Assembly (NCBI GenBank): GCA_963971405.1
Contig: OZ020489.1
Location: 41,866,510-41,930,509 of the forward strand
Length of the DNA: 64,000 bases
Direction: 5' to 3'
DNA from: Psococerastis gibbosa
Lineage: Eukaryota; Arthropoda; Insecta; Psocodea; Psocidae
Below the pieces are notes generated by a model that saw only the letters and a list, made by a program, of their open reading frames with translations, ran no database searches and was not told the DNA's origin. Position numbers and translations under genes: made by a program. The stretch's first letter is position 1, and every line of letters begins with the position of its first letter. This document shows, piece by piece, positions 56,901 through 57,097 of this stretch.

Positions 56901-57097
56901 CCTTCGTTAAGTCCCGCCGCCCTGGCCGCCGTGCCTTCCATCACCTTCTTGACGAACATGGTCTCCATGGGTTCGTCAGCGACCGTCGGCTGCCCAGTAC
57001 GAAGTCGATACGACACCGGCGGGTAGATGAGGAAGTGCCGCAGCGTGAACCCAAACCCATGCTCACCTCTCGGCAACATGAGACTCTTGGCACCGCT
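343..57097 (-). CDS. ARHGAP21/23-type Rho GTPase-activating protein, whole visible gene (5' end missing)
   Basis: Spliced gene read right to left. It should stimulate GTP hydrolysis on Rho-family GTPases at membranes or junctions. Exons (high..low): 57097-56902, 55953-55820, 49797-49722, 48284-48200, 47955-47708, 47217-47097, 45493-45312, 44346-44005, 39950-39803, 38941-38852, 35934-35737, 35021-34550, 33560-33402, 32747-32538, 32130-31980, 31675-31572, 30060-29979, 29375-29244, 28493-28006, perhaps 27281-27205, and 1172-343. Exons 1-19 sum to 3618 nt (1206 codons) with every phase matching. Order: PDZ about residues 1-110, low-complexity linker, PH about 555-650, RhoGAP about 700-887, basic tail. 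The order PDZ-PH-RhoGAP is diagnostic of the ARHGAP21/23 family (RhoGAP19D in Drosophila). No start codon was found, so N-terminal exons lie elsewhere. The link from 28006 to 1172 is incomplete. Two plus-strand genes are nested in the last intron. Confidence 0.9.
1173..2180. other. Intron DNA, AT-rich
   Basis: Intronic sequence of the RhoGAP gene on the minus strand and upstream of the Kazal gene on the plus strand. It holds a T-run near 1451-1474 and a C-run near 1945. I see no coding or repeat signature. Confidence 0.4.
2189..2196 (+). promoter_or_regulatory. Possible TATA box of the Kazal gene
   Basis: TATTTAAG lies 56 nt upstream of the start codon at 2245, which would place transcription start near 2220 and give a 5' leader of about 25 nt. 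This is normal for small secreted-protein genes. No initiator was confirmed. Confidence 0.4.
2245..4556 (+). CDS. Secreted Kazal-type serine protease inhibitor-like peptide
   Basis: Three coding exons: 2245-2260, 2737-2937 and 4534-4556, total 79 aa. The first exon gives MKFVT before a gtatgt donor; the second follows tttttcag. Residues 1-19 form a signal peptide ending VSA, so the mature peptide has about 60 residues and should be exported. The Kazal signature is [10 protein letters not shown] (C-x7-C) and TYTNSC. The loop after the third Cys is 15 residues rather than the usual 10 and contains an extra Cys. Exon 2 ends at a consensus gtaagt inside the last codons; splicing to the acceptor tgttccag at 4534 replaces Cys-Lys-stop by LIKPCPC and gives eight cysteines instead of seven, which favours the spliced form. 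It may inhibit proteases or be an antimicrobial or salivary/hemolymph peptide. It is nested in the RhoGAP last intron. Confidence 0.8.
2404..2690 (-). mobile_element. RTE-like LINE 3' tail, 5'-truncated
   Basis: Lies in intron 1 of the Kazal gene. The minus strand carries the end of a reverse-transcriptase ORF (LGHVM-type region through a tryptophan-rich end). It matches the tails at 33945, 39540 and 45000, with the shared end motif resembling GATGATCGCC...AGAAGAGG. Confidence 0.6.
3236..3800 (+). repeat. Dispersed repeat D
   Basis: Non-coding repeat seen again, inverted, at 36655-37060 and 58838-59405. Shared words include CGATTTTGATGAAATTCGG and TTAGGTGTTAAATTC. It sits in intron 2 of the Kazal gene. 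The class is unknown. Confidence 0.6.
3955..4265 (+). mobile_element. SINE-like repeat B
   Basis: About 165 nt (4060-4235) are almost identical to 10285-10445. It shares GTGGTTCGGAATCCACTATA and AGGAGGTCCAC with the other B copies. A short TAC microsatellite follows at 4267-4284. Confidence 0.65.
4672..4870 (+). mobile_element. SINE-like repeat C
   Basis: Carries GAATGTATCCGATTGACC and GCATGGCGTGTAAAGACTCG. Other copies are at 9335, 19217, 25109 and 48323-48765. About 200 bp. Confidence 0.65.
4885..5265 (+). mobile_element. CR1/L2-like LINE 3' tail
   Basis: The frame 4896-5147 ends a reverse-transcriptase protein: [20 protein letters not shown] and [13 protein letters not shown], the usual last segment of CR1/Jockey-type ORF2. 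An untranslated tail and an AT microsatellite (5235-5258) follow. The same tail is at 58065-58225 (+) and 48785-48865 (-). Confidence 0.75.
5588..6021. mobile_element. hAT-type MITE rich in CGATAC
   Basis: Ends are TAGGGATGTCCGATAC and, inverted, GGACATCCCTA. The interior has many ATCGATAC words arranged in both directions. The TIR resembles hAT elements. I did not find a convincing 8-bp target duplication. Confidence 0.6.
6530..6872 (+). mobile_element. SINE-like repeat B
   Basis: Family B copy with AGTGATTCGGAATCCA, GTCAGTCAACTCCCCTT and a C-run at 6811-6825. Part of the frame 6624-6935 is only this repeat. Confidence 0.65.
6922..7123 (+). mobile_element. tRNA-derived SINE A
   Basis: Head GTAATGGTAGAGACTCCG resembles an A box. 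The body has ATGCTTCGGAGGGCATGT and CTAGTTGAGTG, and the tail ends CTTAGTAATAGAAC. The B-box region is degraded here (ATTGATTTGATTG). Better copies are at 17194 and 63561. Confidence 0.75.
7104..7360 (+). mobile_element. Jockey-like LINE 3' tail
   Basis: Reads [20 protein letters not shown] then [17 protein letters not shown], the Cys-His end of non-LTR ORF2 proteins (C-x-C...H...C). It joins directly to the SINE A copy ending at 7121. Stop at 7353-7355. Confidence 0.75.
7495..7715 (+). mobile_element. Jockey-like LINE 3' tail with A-tail
   Basis: [20 protein letters not shown] matches the C-terminal Cys motif of Jockey-type ORF2. After a frame break, [17 protein letters not shown] ends the protein. 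An A-run at 7700-7714 is the insertion tail. Confidence 0.7.
8155..8265 (+). mobile_element. tRNA-derived SINE remnant
   Basis: TGGCATAGGCCAGACGG resembles an A box and TACGGTTCGAGAT a B box about 45 nt later, then a C-poor body. Single copy within this window. Confidence 0.4.
8695..9078 (+). mobile_element. Jockey-like LINE RNase H/C-terminal tail
   Basis: Open frame 8703-9035. [20 protein letters not shown] then [18 protein letters not shown] is the standard end of Jockey-clade ORF2 (RTGH...YL.RF...C..C....ET..HIL..C). The end is followed by AAGAAGTAAGTAAG-type short repeats. Confidence 0.82.
9335..9450 (+). mobile_element. SINE-like repeat C, short copy
   Basis: Preceded by a T-run (9311-9331). 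Shares AATGAATGTATCCGATTA and GAGTTACGACACGAC with the other C copies. Confidence 0.6.
9500..9620 (+). mobile_element. Repeat E, partial
   Basis: TATTTGTATTGTTTCC and CGATGTCAACCCAT are shared with fuller copies at 20448, 23597 and 38440. Confidence 0.45.
9745..10125 (+). mobile_element. SINE-like repeat B, near full length
   Basis: The most complete uninterrupted B copy: CCAACGGCCTTACCATG at the head, GTGTCGAGTCCTGGTCACC in the middle, and AGGGTGCCTCAAGTTAAC before an AACAACAACA tail. Confidence 0.7.
10255..10460 (+). mobile_element. SINE-like repeat B, young copy
   Basis: Nearly identical over ~165 nt to 4060-4235, which points to recent movement or conversion. Confidence 0.65.
10465..10645 (+). 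mobile_element. Non-LTR retrotransposon tail
   Basis: Reads [20 protein letters not shown] then a stop, the LP.EIR ending common to CR1/Jockey-type ORF2 proteins. No clear A-tail. Confidence 0.5.
10650..12860. other. Intron DNA, little recognised
   Basis: AT-rich intron of the RhoGAP gene. It has a short GATT microsatellite at 11226-11241 and a G-run near 11477. A minus-strand frame at 12596-12408 reads like a decayed mobile-element protein but I cannot name it. Confidence 0.4.
12874..13257. mobile_element. Long foldback MITE, copy 1
   Basis: Two arms of over 100 bp are reverse complements (GGTGCCCATTCCATTGACC outward; CGTGGTAGCAGACATTCAAG inside) around an AT-rich centre. It is flanked by TTA on both sides (12871-12873 and 13258-13260), as expected for PIF/Harbinger insertions. 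Other copies are at 22932, 36253 and 54379. Confidence 0.8.
13430..14195 (+). mobile_element. SINE-like repeat B split by an insertion
   Basis: The B copy runs 13430-13661 and resumes at 14074. The break carries ATCCACTATAAT on both sides (13650-13661, 14062-14073), which is a target-site duplication. Confidence 0.75.
13662..14061. mobile_element. Foldback element inserted into SINE B
   Basis: The arms (13707-13783 and 13979-14061) are reverse complements of about 75 nt, containing ACAAAAAATAACAAAAACTT and AACCCGAATTAGTAAAACCC. The left arm is preceded by 45 nt absent from the right end. Long TIRs with a ~9-12 bp target duplication suggest a Mutator-like MITE (inference). Confidence 0.7.
14337..14645. 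mobile_element. TIR MITE
   Basis: Ends TGGTAAAGGTTAAGTTTAGC and its reverse complement, 309 bp, with AATTAA-like sequence on both flanks. Non-coding interior. No other copy is seen here. Confidence 0.7.
14690..16300. other. Intron DNA, little recognised
   Basis: A short segment at 14693-14760 (AGAAAATTGTCTTTATTTTA, then TTTCGGCCC) recurs at 40325-40380 and is probably a LINE 3' UTR. The rest is AT-rich with no supported gene. Confidence 0.4.
16622..16802. mobile_element. MITE family G with G-runs
   Basis: Ends CAGGGACGGATCTAGCC and inverted CTGTCCTTGGCTG. Two G-runs lie just inside the ends (16650-16660, 16753-16765). Related copies at 33073 and 60338 (inverted). Confidence 0.65.
16955..17165 (+). 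mobile_element. Repeat E
   Basis: Begins near CAGTGGCCCATTGAATC and includes GACAAGCTGAGACATGCTTA. Family also at 20448, 23597, 38440 and 49305 (inverted). Confidence 0.6.
17194..17380 (+). mobile_element. tRNA-derived SINE A
   Basis: GTAGTGGTACAGACTCCGAC (A box) and GGTTCGAGACTTCGAGTC (B box, with an internal duplication). The tail ends GGCTTAGTAATAGAACAAAA. Lies about 185 nt upstream of the aminotransferase start codon. Confidence 0.78.
17565..17714 (+). CDS. AGXT: AGXT exon 1
   Basis: 150 nt, phase 0 out at gtaagt. It encodes the N-terminal lead and [20 protein letters not shown], ending HFHQTTFK. No cleaved mitochondrial presequence is obvious. Confidence 0.93.
17565..22139 (+). CDS. 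AGXT: Alanine-glyoxylate / serine-pyruvate aminotransferase
   Basis: PLP-dependent class V aminotransferase that converts glyoxylate to glycine using alanine or serine, in peroxisomes. Six exons: 17565-17714, 18835-19027, 19480-19801, 20150-20306, 21067-21257, 21995-22139; 385 aa, close to the ~390 of the family, all phases matching. Start: first ATG of an exon reading [20 protein letters not shown]. Motifs: [10 protein letters not shown], then [12 protein letters not shown] (cofactor-phosphate loop), then [22 protein letters not shown] and [11 protein letters not shown] with the PLP-binding Lys at residue 204 (19746-19748). The last three residues are SQL, which resembles a type-1 peroxisomal signal. 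It is nested, on the opposite strand, in the last intron of the RhoGAP gene. All key residues I can check are present. Confidence 0.95.
17938..18126. mobile_element. MITE family F with C-runs (AGXT intron 1)
   Basis: Ends AGGCCCAGGGGGG and inverted GAGCACGGCCT, with CCCCCACCCCCC inside. Related to the copies at 52583 and 53066 (shared ATGTAAACCTGTATTG). Confidence 0.6.
18835..19027 (+). CDS. AGXT: AGXT exon 2
   Basis: 193 nt after tttttcag. It begins [18 protein letters not shown] and carries [20 protein letters not shown]. It ends in phase 1 at gttagt, a slightly weak donor. Confidence 0.95.
19217..19440 (+). mobile_element. SINE-like repeat C (AGXT intron 2)
   Basis: AAATGTATCCGACTGACCTC with an internal repeat of the CTCTTTAGTC word, then CGATCGCATGGCGTGCAGAG. 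Confidence 0.65.
19480..19801 (+). CDS. AGXT: AGXT exon 3 (PLP lysine)
   Basis: 322 nt after ttttctag. It carries [31 protein letters not shown] and [19 protein letters not shown]. It ends in phase 2 at gtaaga. A SINE C copy ends roughly 40 nt before the acceptor. Confidence 0.96.
19875..20095 (-). mobile_element. SINE remnant and C/G-run MITE (AGXT intron 3)
   Basis: On the minus strand near 19950-19880 is a tRNA-like segment (GTTGGTAGGGAGCTGAAT then a degenerate B box). It is followed by adjacent runs of G (20039-20050) and C (20057-20075) with a GTACGGCC end, like family F. Confidence 0.45.
20150..20306 (+). CDS. AGXT: AGXT exon 4
   Basis: 157 nt after tttttttag, phase 2 to phase 0. It encodes [20 protein letters not shown] and [24 protein letters not shown]...LLYGLREAL is the family's substrate/cofactor-side segment. 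Confidence 0.94.
20448..20680 (+). mobile_element. Repeat E (AGXT intron 4)
   Basis: Full copy: GCGGCCCATTGAACCTTGCC, TATTGTTTCTGTATGAATTT and GACAAGCTGAGACATGCTTA, ending near GGGAACGAGTCTT. Confidence 0.65.
21067..21257 (+). CDS. AGXT: AGXT exon 5
   Basis: 191 nt after ttatgcag, phase 0 to phase 2 at gtgagt. It reads [40 protein letters not shown] and [16 protein letters not shown]. Confidence 0.95.
21995..22139 (+). CDS. AGXT: AGXT exon 6
   Basis: 145 nt after tcttttcag. It carries [20 protein letters not shown], which includes the conserved Arg that holds the substrate carboxylate, and ends VLLQSQL-stop. Confidence 0.95.
22359..22364 (+). terminator. Possible polyadenylation signal of AGXT
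   Basis: AATAAA about 220 nt after the stop, within an A-rich stretch. Other A-rich sites nearby could also serve. Confidence 0.45.
22932..23310. mobile_element. Long foldback MITE, copy 2
   Basis: Same structure as 12874-13257, ends GGCGCCCATTCCATTGACC and inverse. Flanks are TAA and TTA rather than an identical triplet. It lies 0.8 kb past the AGXT stop. Confidence 0.78.
23597..23832 (+). mobile_element. Repeat E
   Basis: CCATTGAACTATGCCCTGCC, CACACCGATTACAAG and GACATGCTTACTATTGTC; a GGGTCCTC word is repeated just after. Confidence 0.62.
24110..25080. other. Intron DNA, nothing recognised
   Basis: AT-rich; no supported exon, RNA or clear repeat family. Confidence 0.4.
25109..25290 (+). 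mobile_element. SINE-like repeat C
   Basis: GGTTAATCGCATATACAAAC, GATGTATCCGATTGACCTC and GCTACCACCTTGCCACCG. Confidence 0.62.
26358..26775. mobile_element. Imperfect foldback element
   Basis: The left arm (about 26395-26490: AGATTTTAATAATAATACTA, then GCCGCCATTGC-type core) is the reverse complement of the right arm (about 26655-26750). A 35-nt A-run follows at 26876-26910. Confidence 0.6.
27205..27281 (-). CDS. Possible RhoGAP gene exon 20
   Basis: 77 nt after a good acceptor (tgtttcag). It is open only if entered in phase 1, when it reads [20 protein letters not shown] then AAVLK. The donor gttgtg is weak. Exon 19 leaves in phase 0 and the last exon needs phase 1, so this candidate cannot be joined to either neighbour directly. 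Either short exons are missing on both sides or this is not an exon. Confidence 0.35.
27870..27960 (-). pseudogene. Partial copy of exon 19 (HTVGG region)
   Basis: On the minus strand this stretch reads [17 protein letters not shown], matching [17 protein letters not shown] of exon 19. It continues with a match to the following TTGGACAGT. It keeps the frame of the motif but lacks the rest of the exon and a convincing donor. It is probably the remnant of a tandem duplication. Confidence 0.65.
28006..28493 (-). CDS. RhoGAP gene exon 19: basic tail with RRHTVGG motif
   Basis: 488 nt, phase 1 to phase 0. It begins [20 protein letters not shown] and includes two copies of KVRRSESL, then [26 protein letters not shown] is shared with ARHGAP21/23 C-terminal tails and looks like a basic phosphorylation site. 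The donor (CTGAG/gtgagtgg) is close to consensus; unspliced, the frame would stop only four codons later. Confidence 0.9.
29244..29375 (-). CDS. RhoGAP gene exon 18
   Basis: 132 nt, phase 1 to phase 1. It reads [20 protein letters not shown] then [18 protein letters not shown]. It is charged and serine-rich with no fold recognised. Acceptor tttacag, donor gtaaac. Confidence 0.8.
29979..30060 (-). CDS. RhoGAP gene exon 17: glutamine-rich
   Basis: 82 nt, phase 0 to phase 1. It reads [20 protein letters not shown] then QRLFSQT. It lies between a tattacag acceptor and a gtataa donor and fits both neighbours in phase. Confidence 0.78.
30219..30462. mobile_element. Foldback MITE family H
   Basis: Ends TAAACCCCAATTGATTC and inverse. 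The interior (ACATTAAAATG, CTAAGGGAGAAAA) is shared with the element at 37990-38315. Confidence 0.65.
30480..31345 (-). mobile_element. RTE-like LINE, C-terminal half of reverse transcriptase
   Basis: Broken frames read [45 protein letters not shown] then [20 protein letters not shown]. These are the well-known thumb and C-terminal motifs of RTE-type reverse transcriptases. Several frameshifts make it non-functional. It fills intron 16 of the RhoGAP gene. Confidence 0.85.
31572..31675 (-). CDS. RhoGAP gene exon 16
   Basis: 104 nt, phase 1 to phase 0. It reads [20 protein letters not shown] then [14 protein letters not shown]. The segment [12 protein letters not shown] resembles the conserved stretch just after the GAP domain in ARHGAP21/23. 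Acceptor cttgcag, donor gtaagt. Confidence 0.87.
31980..32130 (-). CDS. RhoGAP gene exon 15: end of GAP region, polyalanine
   Basis: 151 nt, phase 0 to phase 1. It begins [19 protein letters not shown], followed by six alanines coded mostly by GCT, then [14 protein letters not shown]. The WFF motif directly after the RhoGAP fold matches the family. The GCT run is a short microsatellite that may vary in length between individuals (inference). Confidence 0.88.
32538..32747 (-). CDS. RhoGAP gene exon 14: RhoGAP domain, C-terminal part
   Basis: 210 nt, phase 0 to phase 0. It reads [20 protein letters not shown] and [28 protein letters not shown] and [10 protein letters not shown] are the standard RhoGAP motifs, including the conserved Asn next to the catalytic site. 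Acceptor cttacag, donor gtgagt. Confidence 0.95.
33073..33237. mobile_element. MITE family G
   Basis: Ends CAGTAGGGACGGATCC and inverted GGATCTGTCC, with GGGGTGGGGGGTAGTTGTGG inside, as at 16622. Confidence 0.6.
33402..33560 (-). CDS. RhoGAP gene exon 13: RhoGAP domain, middle
   Basis: 159 nt, phase 0 to phase 0. It reads [20 protein letters not shown] then [20 protein letters not shown]. The conserved Lys in [11 protein letters not shown] is present. Where most family members have LPEPLF, this protein has LPDCLF. A 135-bp near-perfect palindrome lies 26 nt upstream of its acceptor (33589-33723). Confidence 0.95.
33589..33723. mobile_element. Short near-perfect palindrome MITE
   Basis: 135 bp: the arm GGCGC..AATCCACCTACGTC..ATTTAGACTG folds on itself almost without mismatch. 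It is flanked by TAA on both sides (33586-33588, 33724-33726). A second copy is at 54917-55058. It shares CGTGGTAGCAGACATT with the long foldback family. It lies next to the acceptor of RhoGAP exon 13. Confidence 0.85.
33795..34245 (-). mobile_element. RTE-like LINE 3' tail
   Basis: On the minus strand it carries the GRRK...IEDDL-type segment and the conserved tail (TCATGTGGTGAGGAACG-like, then GATCGCCAATCTTCGC). Confidence 0.6.
34550..35021 (-). CDS. RhoGAP gene exon 12: end of the PH domain and start of the RhoGAP domain
   Basis: 472 nt, phase 2 to phase 0. It begins [20 protein letters not shown] and [20 protein letters not shown], the C-terminal strand and helix of the PH domain. A basic linker follows, then [20 protein letters not shown], the start of RhoGAP. 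The arginine finger is in VGVYRVPGN (CGA codon at 34627-34625), so catalysis should be intact. Acceptor ttgcag, donor gtaagt. Confidence 0.95.
35209..35699 (-). repeat. Three tandem copies of the PH exon tail (two intact, one broken)
   Basis: Copy B (35699-35532), copy C (35501-35334) and copy D (35303-35209) repeat the exon 11 tail with about 35 nt of intron between them; the period is 205 then 198 nt. B differs from the exon at 4 positions (2 change amino acids) and C at 8 (5 changed amino acids). Both keep the exon frame with no stop and an intact CACYGG/gtaagc donor. D has a stop (CAC TGA) and an internal deletion. The spacers (37 and 30 nt) are too short to be spliced as introns. Joining exon 10 directly to B or C would create TGA, so simple exon swapping does not work; joining exon 9 to them would stay open. 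Confidence 0.85.
35737..35934 (-). CDS. RhoGAP gene exon 11: N-terminal half of the PH domain
   Basis: 198 nt, phase 2 to phase 2. It encodes [20 protein letters not shown] and then [23 protein letters not shown].......SWK..WA.L....L.L is the beta1-beta4 pattern of PH domains and matches the family. The donor is gtaagc. Three tandem copies of its last ~160 nt plus ~40 nt of intron follow at 35699-35209. Confidence 0.9.
36253..36627. mobile_element. Long foldback MITE, copy 3, variant ends
   Basis: Same interior as copies 1 and 2, but both arms carry GGCGGGGATTCCACCGACC where the others have GCCCATTCCATTGACC. The changes match on the two arms. Confidence 0.78.
36655..37062 (-). repeat. Dispersed repeat D, inverted
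   Basis: Matches 3236-3800 in reverse orientation (AACACCTAACACATACCTGA; GGGGCAAGCGATC; GAGGTATGATTCTTG). Confidence 0.6.
37064..37270 (-). mobile_element. tRNA-derived SINE A
   Basis: Inverted copy: CCTATTACTAAGCCAACC at the tail, and GGGACTCGAACCAACAACCT (B box) toward the head. Confidence 0.75.
37838..38450 (+). mobile_element. RTE-like LINE fragment split by a foldback element
   Basis: The left part reads [20 protein letters not shown] and [11 protein letters not shown]. The right part reads [20 protein letters not shown] then RNQIED. Foldback element H sits between them. Confidence 0.7.
37988..38325. mobile_element. Foldback MITE family H inside a LINE
   Basis: Ends GATCATGGCAATTTGGGATT and inverted TTCCAAATCGTCATGACC (about 32 nt TIR), with an interior shared with 30219-30462. 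Confidence 0.65.
38440..38682 (+). mobile_element. Repeat E
   Basis: GGATTTCGGACATTATTTGT, CACTGGCAAACTGG and GACAAGCTGAGACGAGCTTA. Confidence 0.6.
38852..38941 (-). CDS. RhoGAP gene exon 10: short linker
   Basis: 90 nt, phase 2 to phase 2. It reads [20 protein letters not shown] then [10 protein letters not shown]. The acceptor chosen is gtttag at 38942; a second AG 14 nt further in is in the same neighbourhood but has a worse pyrimidine tract. The last two bases (TG) complete Cys with the first base of the PH exon. Confidence 0.75.
39155..39700 (-). mobile_element. RTE-like LINE 3' tail, interrupted
   Basis: The minus strand at 39670-39545 reads [20 protein letters not shown] then AAVCKVQI-like, the end of the RTE-like ORF2. 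The terminal piece is at 39155-39215, with about 320 nt of unrelated AT-rich DNA between. Confidence 0.65.
39803..39950 (-). CDS. RhoGAP gene exon 9: linker before the PH domain
   Basis: 148 nt, phase 1 to phase 2. In the phase set by exon 8 it reads [20 protein letters not shown] then [14 protein letters not shown]. The longest open frame here is in another phase and is not the coding one. Acceptor cttgcag, donor gtaaaa. Confidence 0.78.
41002..41241. mobile_element. hAT MITE with 8-bp target duplication
   Basis: Ends CAGTGGCGTAAATAAC and perfect inverse. GCAGAAAC is directly repeated on both sides (40994-41001, 41242-41249). 240 bp, non-coding. Confidence 0.88.
41250..43490. other. Intron DNA, nothing recognised
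   Basis: AT-rich intron between exons 8 and 9. The open frame 43037-43447 has no family resemblance or splice support. Confidence 0.4.
43495..43905 (-). mobile_element. RTE-like LINE fragment split by a hAT MITE
   Basis: The minus strand reads GRPRKRHRN-like then [14 protein letters not shown] at 43590-43499. It resumes beyond the MITE with a segment matching the 33900 copy. Confidence 0.6.
43592..43758. mobile_element. hAT MITE with 8-bp target duplication
   Basis: Ends CAAGGCCGTACCCAG and inverse CTGGGTACGGCCTTG; CCTCTATT on both sides (43584-43591, 43759-43766). 167 bp with internal C-runs. This ties the GGCCGTNCCCAG family F to hAT. Confidence 0.9.
44005..44346 (-). CDS. RhoGAP gene exon 8: linker with a triplicated motif
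   Basis: 342 nt, phase 1 to phase 1, acceptor ttgcag and donor gtatgt. It begins [17 protein letters not shown] and holds three copies of an internal motif: [21 protein letters not shown] and [11 protein letters not shown], spaced 18-22 residues apart. It ends [13 protein letters not shown]. It is mostly serine-rich and predicted disordered. The motif may be a repeated short binding site (inference). Confidence 0.82.
44640..44795 (-). mobile_element. tRNA-derived SINE (second type)
   Basis: On the minus strand: GTGCAGTTGGTAGAGAACTG (A box) and GAGGTTCGAAACTCGAC (B box), then a body with no tRNA 3' half. It resembles a tRNA head but lacks an acceptor stem, so it is not a gene. Confidence 0.6.
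44818..45172 (+). mobile_element. RTE-like LINE 3' end
   Basis: [20 protein letters not shown] then [20 protein letters not shown] is the end of the RTE-like ORF2. The tail ends in a GAA microsatellite (45156-45170). Confidence 0.75.
45312..45493 (-). CDS. RhoGAP gene exon 7: proline-rich linker
   Basis: 182 nt, phase 2 to phase 1. It encodes [20 protein letters not shown] and ends [11 protein letters not shown]. The PPPPGY stretch could bind WW or SH3 domains (inference). The donor is gtaagt. The Helitron at 45518 begins only about 25 nt upstream of the acceptor of this exon. Confidence 0.82.
45518..46411 (+). mobile_element. Short Helitron with a helicase remnant
   Basis: It starts TCTTAATATACG after an A and ends CTAA before a T, as Helitrons do. 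A perfect 5-bp hairpin (GGGCC-ATA-GGCCC) touches the CTAA end. The head includes the word CTCTCAAACGACTGGACCG typical of arthropod Helitrons. Inside, the frame 46031-46381 carries the helicase end. 894 bp. Confidence 0.7.
46043..46322 (+). pseudogene. PIF1-type Helitron helicase, C-terminal fragment
   Basis: [19 protein letters not shown] and [12 protein letters not shown] are the last two motifs of the PIF1-like helicase of the Helitron Rep/Hel protein (helps unwind DNA in rolling-circle transposition). All earlier motifs and the Rep part are absent, so it is inactive. Confidence 0.85.
46805..47006 (-). mobile_element. tRNA-derived SINE A
   Basis: Inverted copy with TTCTATTACTAAGCAAACC and CAAACCAACAACCTTTCGGG. 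It lies ~90 nt past the donor of RhoGAP exon 6. Confidence 0.75.
47097..47217 (-). CDS. RhoGAP gene exon 6: linker
   Basis: 121 nt, phase 1 to phase 2, after a T-rich acceptor (tttttttcag) and before gtacat. It encodes [20 protein letters not shown] then [19 protein letters not shown]. No domain is recognised, but the phases fit both neighbours exactly. Confidence 0.78.
47485..47700 (-). pseudogene. Two tandem copies of the end of exon 5
   Basis: Read on the minus strand, 47700-47571 and 47570-47490 both resemble the last ~90 nt of exon 5 (GGTGGACGG...GGAGCAA), separated by a shared spacer containing AGAACTCT. The first copy has lost the donor (gtacaa); the second keeps GAGCAAG followed by gtatgt. 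Divergence from the exon is clearly visible, so this is not a very recent duplication. I see no open frame running through both copies. Confidence 0.65.
47708..47955 (-). CDS. RhoGAP gene exon 5: linker
   Basis: 248 nt, phase 2 to phase 1, acceptor tttccag and donor gtacgt. It encodes [20 protein letters not shown] and a proline/alanine-rich continuation ending ARHFEAEQ. There is no recognisable fold. Immediately downstream lie two diverged copies of its 3' end (47490-47700). Confidence 0.8.
48200..48284 (-). CDS. RhoGAP gene exon 4: serine-rich linker
   Basis: 85 nt, phase 1 to phase 2. It encodes [19 protein letters not shown] then SAIMSRIF. The serine/aspartate-rich stretch looks like a phosphorylation-prone linker of the kind found between PDZ and PH in this family. 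The acceptor is tcgtag and the donor gtaggc. Confidence 0.78.
48323..48765. repeat. Inverted cluster of SINE C pieces
   Basis: The word AATGAATGTATCCGATT appears forward near 48358 and inverted near 48405 and 48712; the ACCTTGCCACC body appears forward at 48538 and inverted at 48600. Two copies face each other, and one has itself been folded. Confidence 0.65.
48780..48868 (-). mobile_element. CR1/L2-like LINE tail
   Basis: Inverted copy of the untranslated end seen at 5170-5265. Confidence 0.55.
49305..49548 (-). mobile_element. Repeat E, inverted
   Basis: GTGTGGGTTGACATCAAGG and AAAACCGACGGGGTCGTTGG match the other E copies in reverse. Confidence 0.6.
49556..49672 (-). mobile_element. SINE-like remnant
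   Basis: On the minus strand: AAGGTCGATGTTCGAGACTC (B-box-like) and a C-poor body. It lies close to the donor of RhoGAP exon 3. Confidence 0.35.
49722..49797 (-). CDS. RhoGAP gene exon 3: linker
   Basis: 76 nt, phase 0 to phase 1, between a ttgtttcag acceptor and a gtaagt donor. It encodes [16 protein letters not shown] and NASPAWAET. There is no domain; it is supported by good splice sites and by exact phase fit to exon 2 (phase 0) and exon 4 (phase 1). Confidence 0.75.
50230..52570. other. Intron DNA, nothing recognised
   Basis: AT-rich intron between RhoGAP exons 2 and 3. It holds short C-runs (51106-51115) but no supported gene. Confidence 0.4.
52583..52765. mobile_element. MITE family F with target duplication
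   Basis: Begins CATGGCCGTGCCCAGG, ends CTGGGAACAGCCTTA; TATATATG on both sides (52575-52582, 52766-52773). C-runs just inside both ends. Confidence 0.75.
52849..53015. mobile_element. MITE family F-related
   Basis: GGCCGTAGCCAAGG and inverted TGGCTACGGC ends, with C-runs at 52879-52890 and 52977-52992. Confidence 0.6.
53066..53237. mobile_element. MITE family F
   Basis: CATGGCCGTGCCCAGG and inverted CTGGGCACGGCC ends, with C-runs at 53104-53118 and 53199-53212. No clear target duplication. Confidence 0.65.
53971..54205 (-). pseudogene. Two degenerate tandem copies of the PDZ exon tail
   Basis: On the minus strand the segment ending at 53971 matches the last ~60 nt of the PDZ exon (QNT..LHL..., then the donor gtaaga), but about 10 nt are missing, which shifts the frame. 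A second stub ends near 54158 with a gtatgt donor and reads PK-stop-HDITQQ. The sequence after that donor resembles the start of the real intron, so the copied unit crossed the exon-intron boundary. The frameshift and stop make both copies non-coding as they stand. Confidence 0.7.
54379..54757. mobile_element. Long foldback MITE, copy 4
   Basis: Same arms as copy 1. Left flank TTA, right flank ATA. Confidence 0.78.
54917..55058. mobile_element. Short near-perfect palindrome MITE, copy 2
   Basis: Same hairpin as 33589-33723 with a duplicated TTGACTA word in one arm. It lies ~160 nt from the long foldback copy 4. Confidence 0.8.
55100..55372 (+). mobile_element. Jockey-like LINE tail
   Basis: [20 protein letters not shown] then [20 protein letters not shown], with a stop and frame breaks after it. 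Same ORF2 C-terminal motif as 8695-9035. Confidence 0.75.
55820..55953 (-). CDS. RhoGAP gene exon 2: second half of the PDZ domain
   Basis: 134 nt, phase 1 to phase 0. It completes the PDZ with [20 protein letters not shown] and [25 protein letters not shown] is the classic PDZ core. The acceptor is tttctag and the donor gtatgt. Degenerate copies of its 3' half lie downstream at about 54158 and 53971. Confidence 0.93.
56147..56340 (-). mobile_element. RTE-like LINE scrap and G/C-run MITE end
   Basis: 56155-56255 matches part of the RTE-like tail. 56265-56310 is one end of a family F element (CCCGTACCCAGG then a G-run). Confidence 0.45.
56902..57097 (-). CDS. RhoGAP gene exon 1 (visible): first half of the PDZ domain
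   Basis: 196 nt, entered in phase 0 after a gttacag acceptor and left in phase 1 at a gtaagg donor. It encodes the carboxylate-binding loop [10 protein letters not shown], then YPPVSYRL and [20 protein letters not shown]. The GFGFTLRHF...YPP pattern is the signature of the ARHGAP21/23 PDZ and marks this gene's family on its own. The PDZ would bind C-terminal peptides of junction or scaffold proteins. This is an internal exon; the start codon lies further right. Confidence 0.93.
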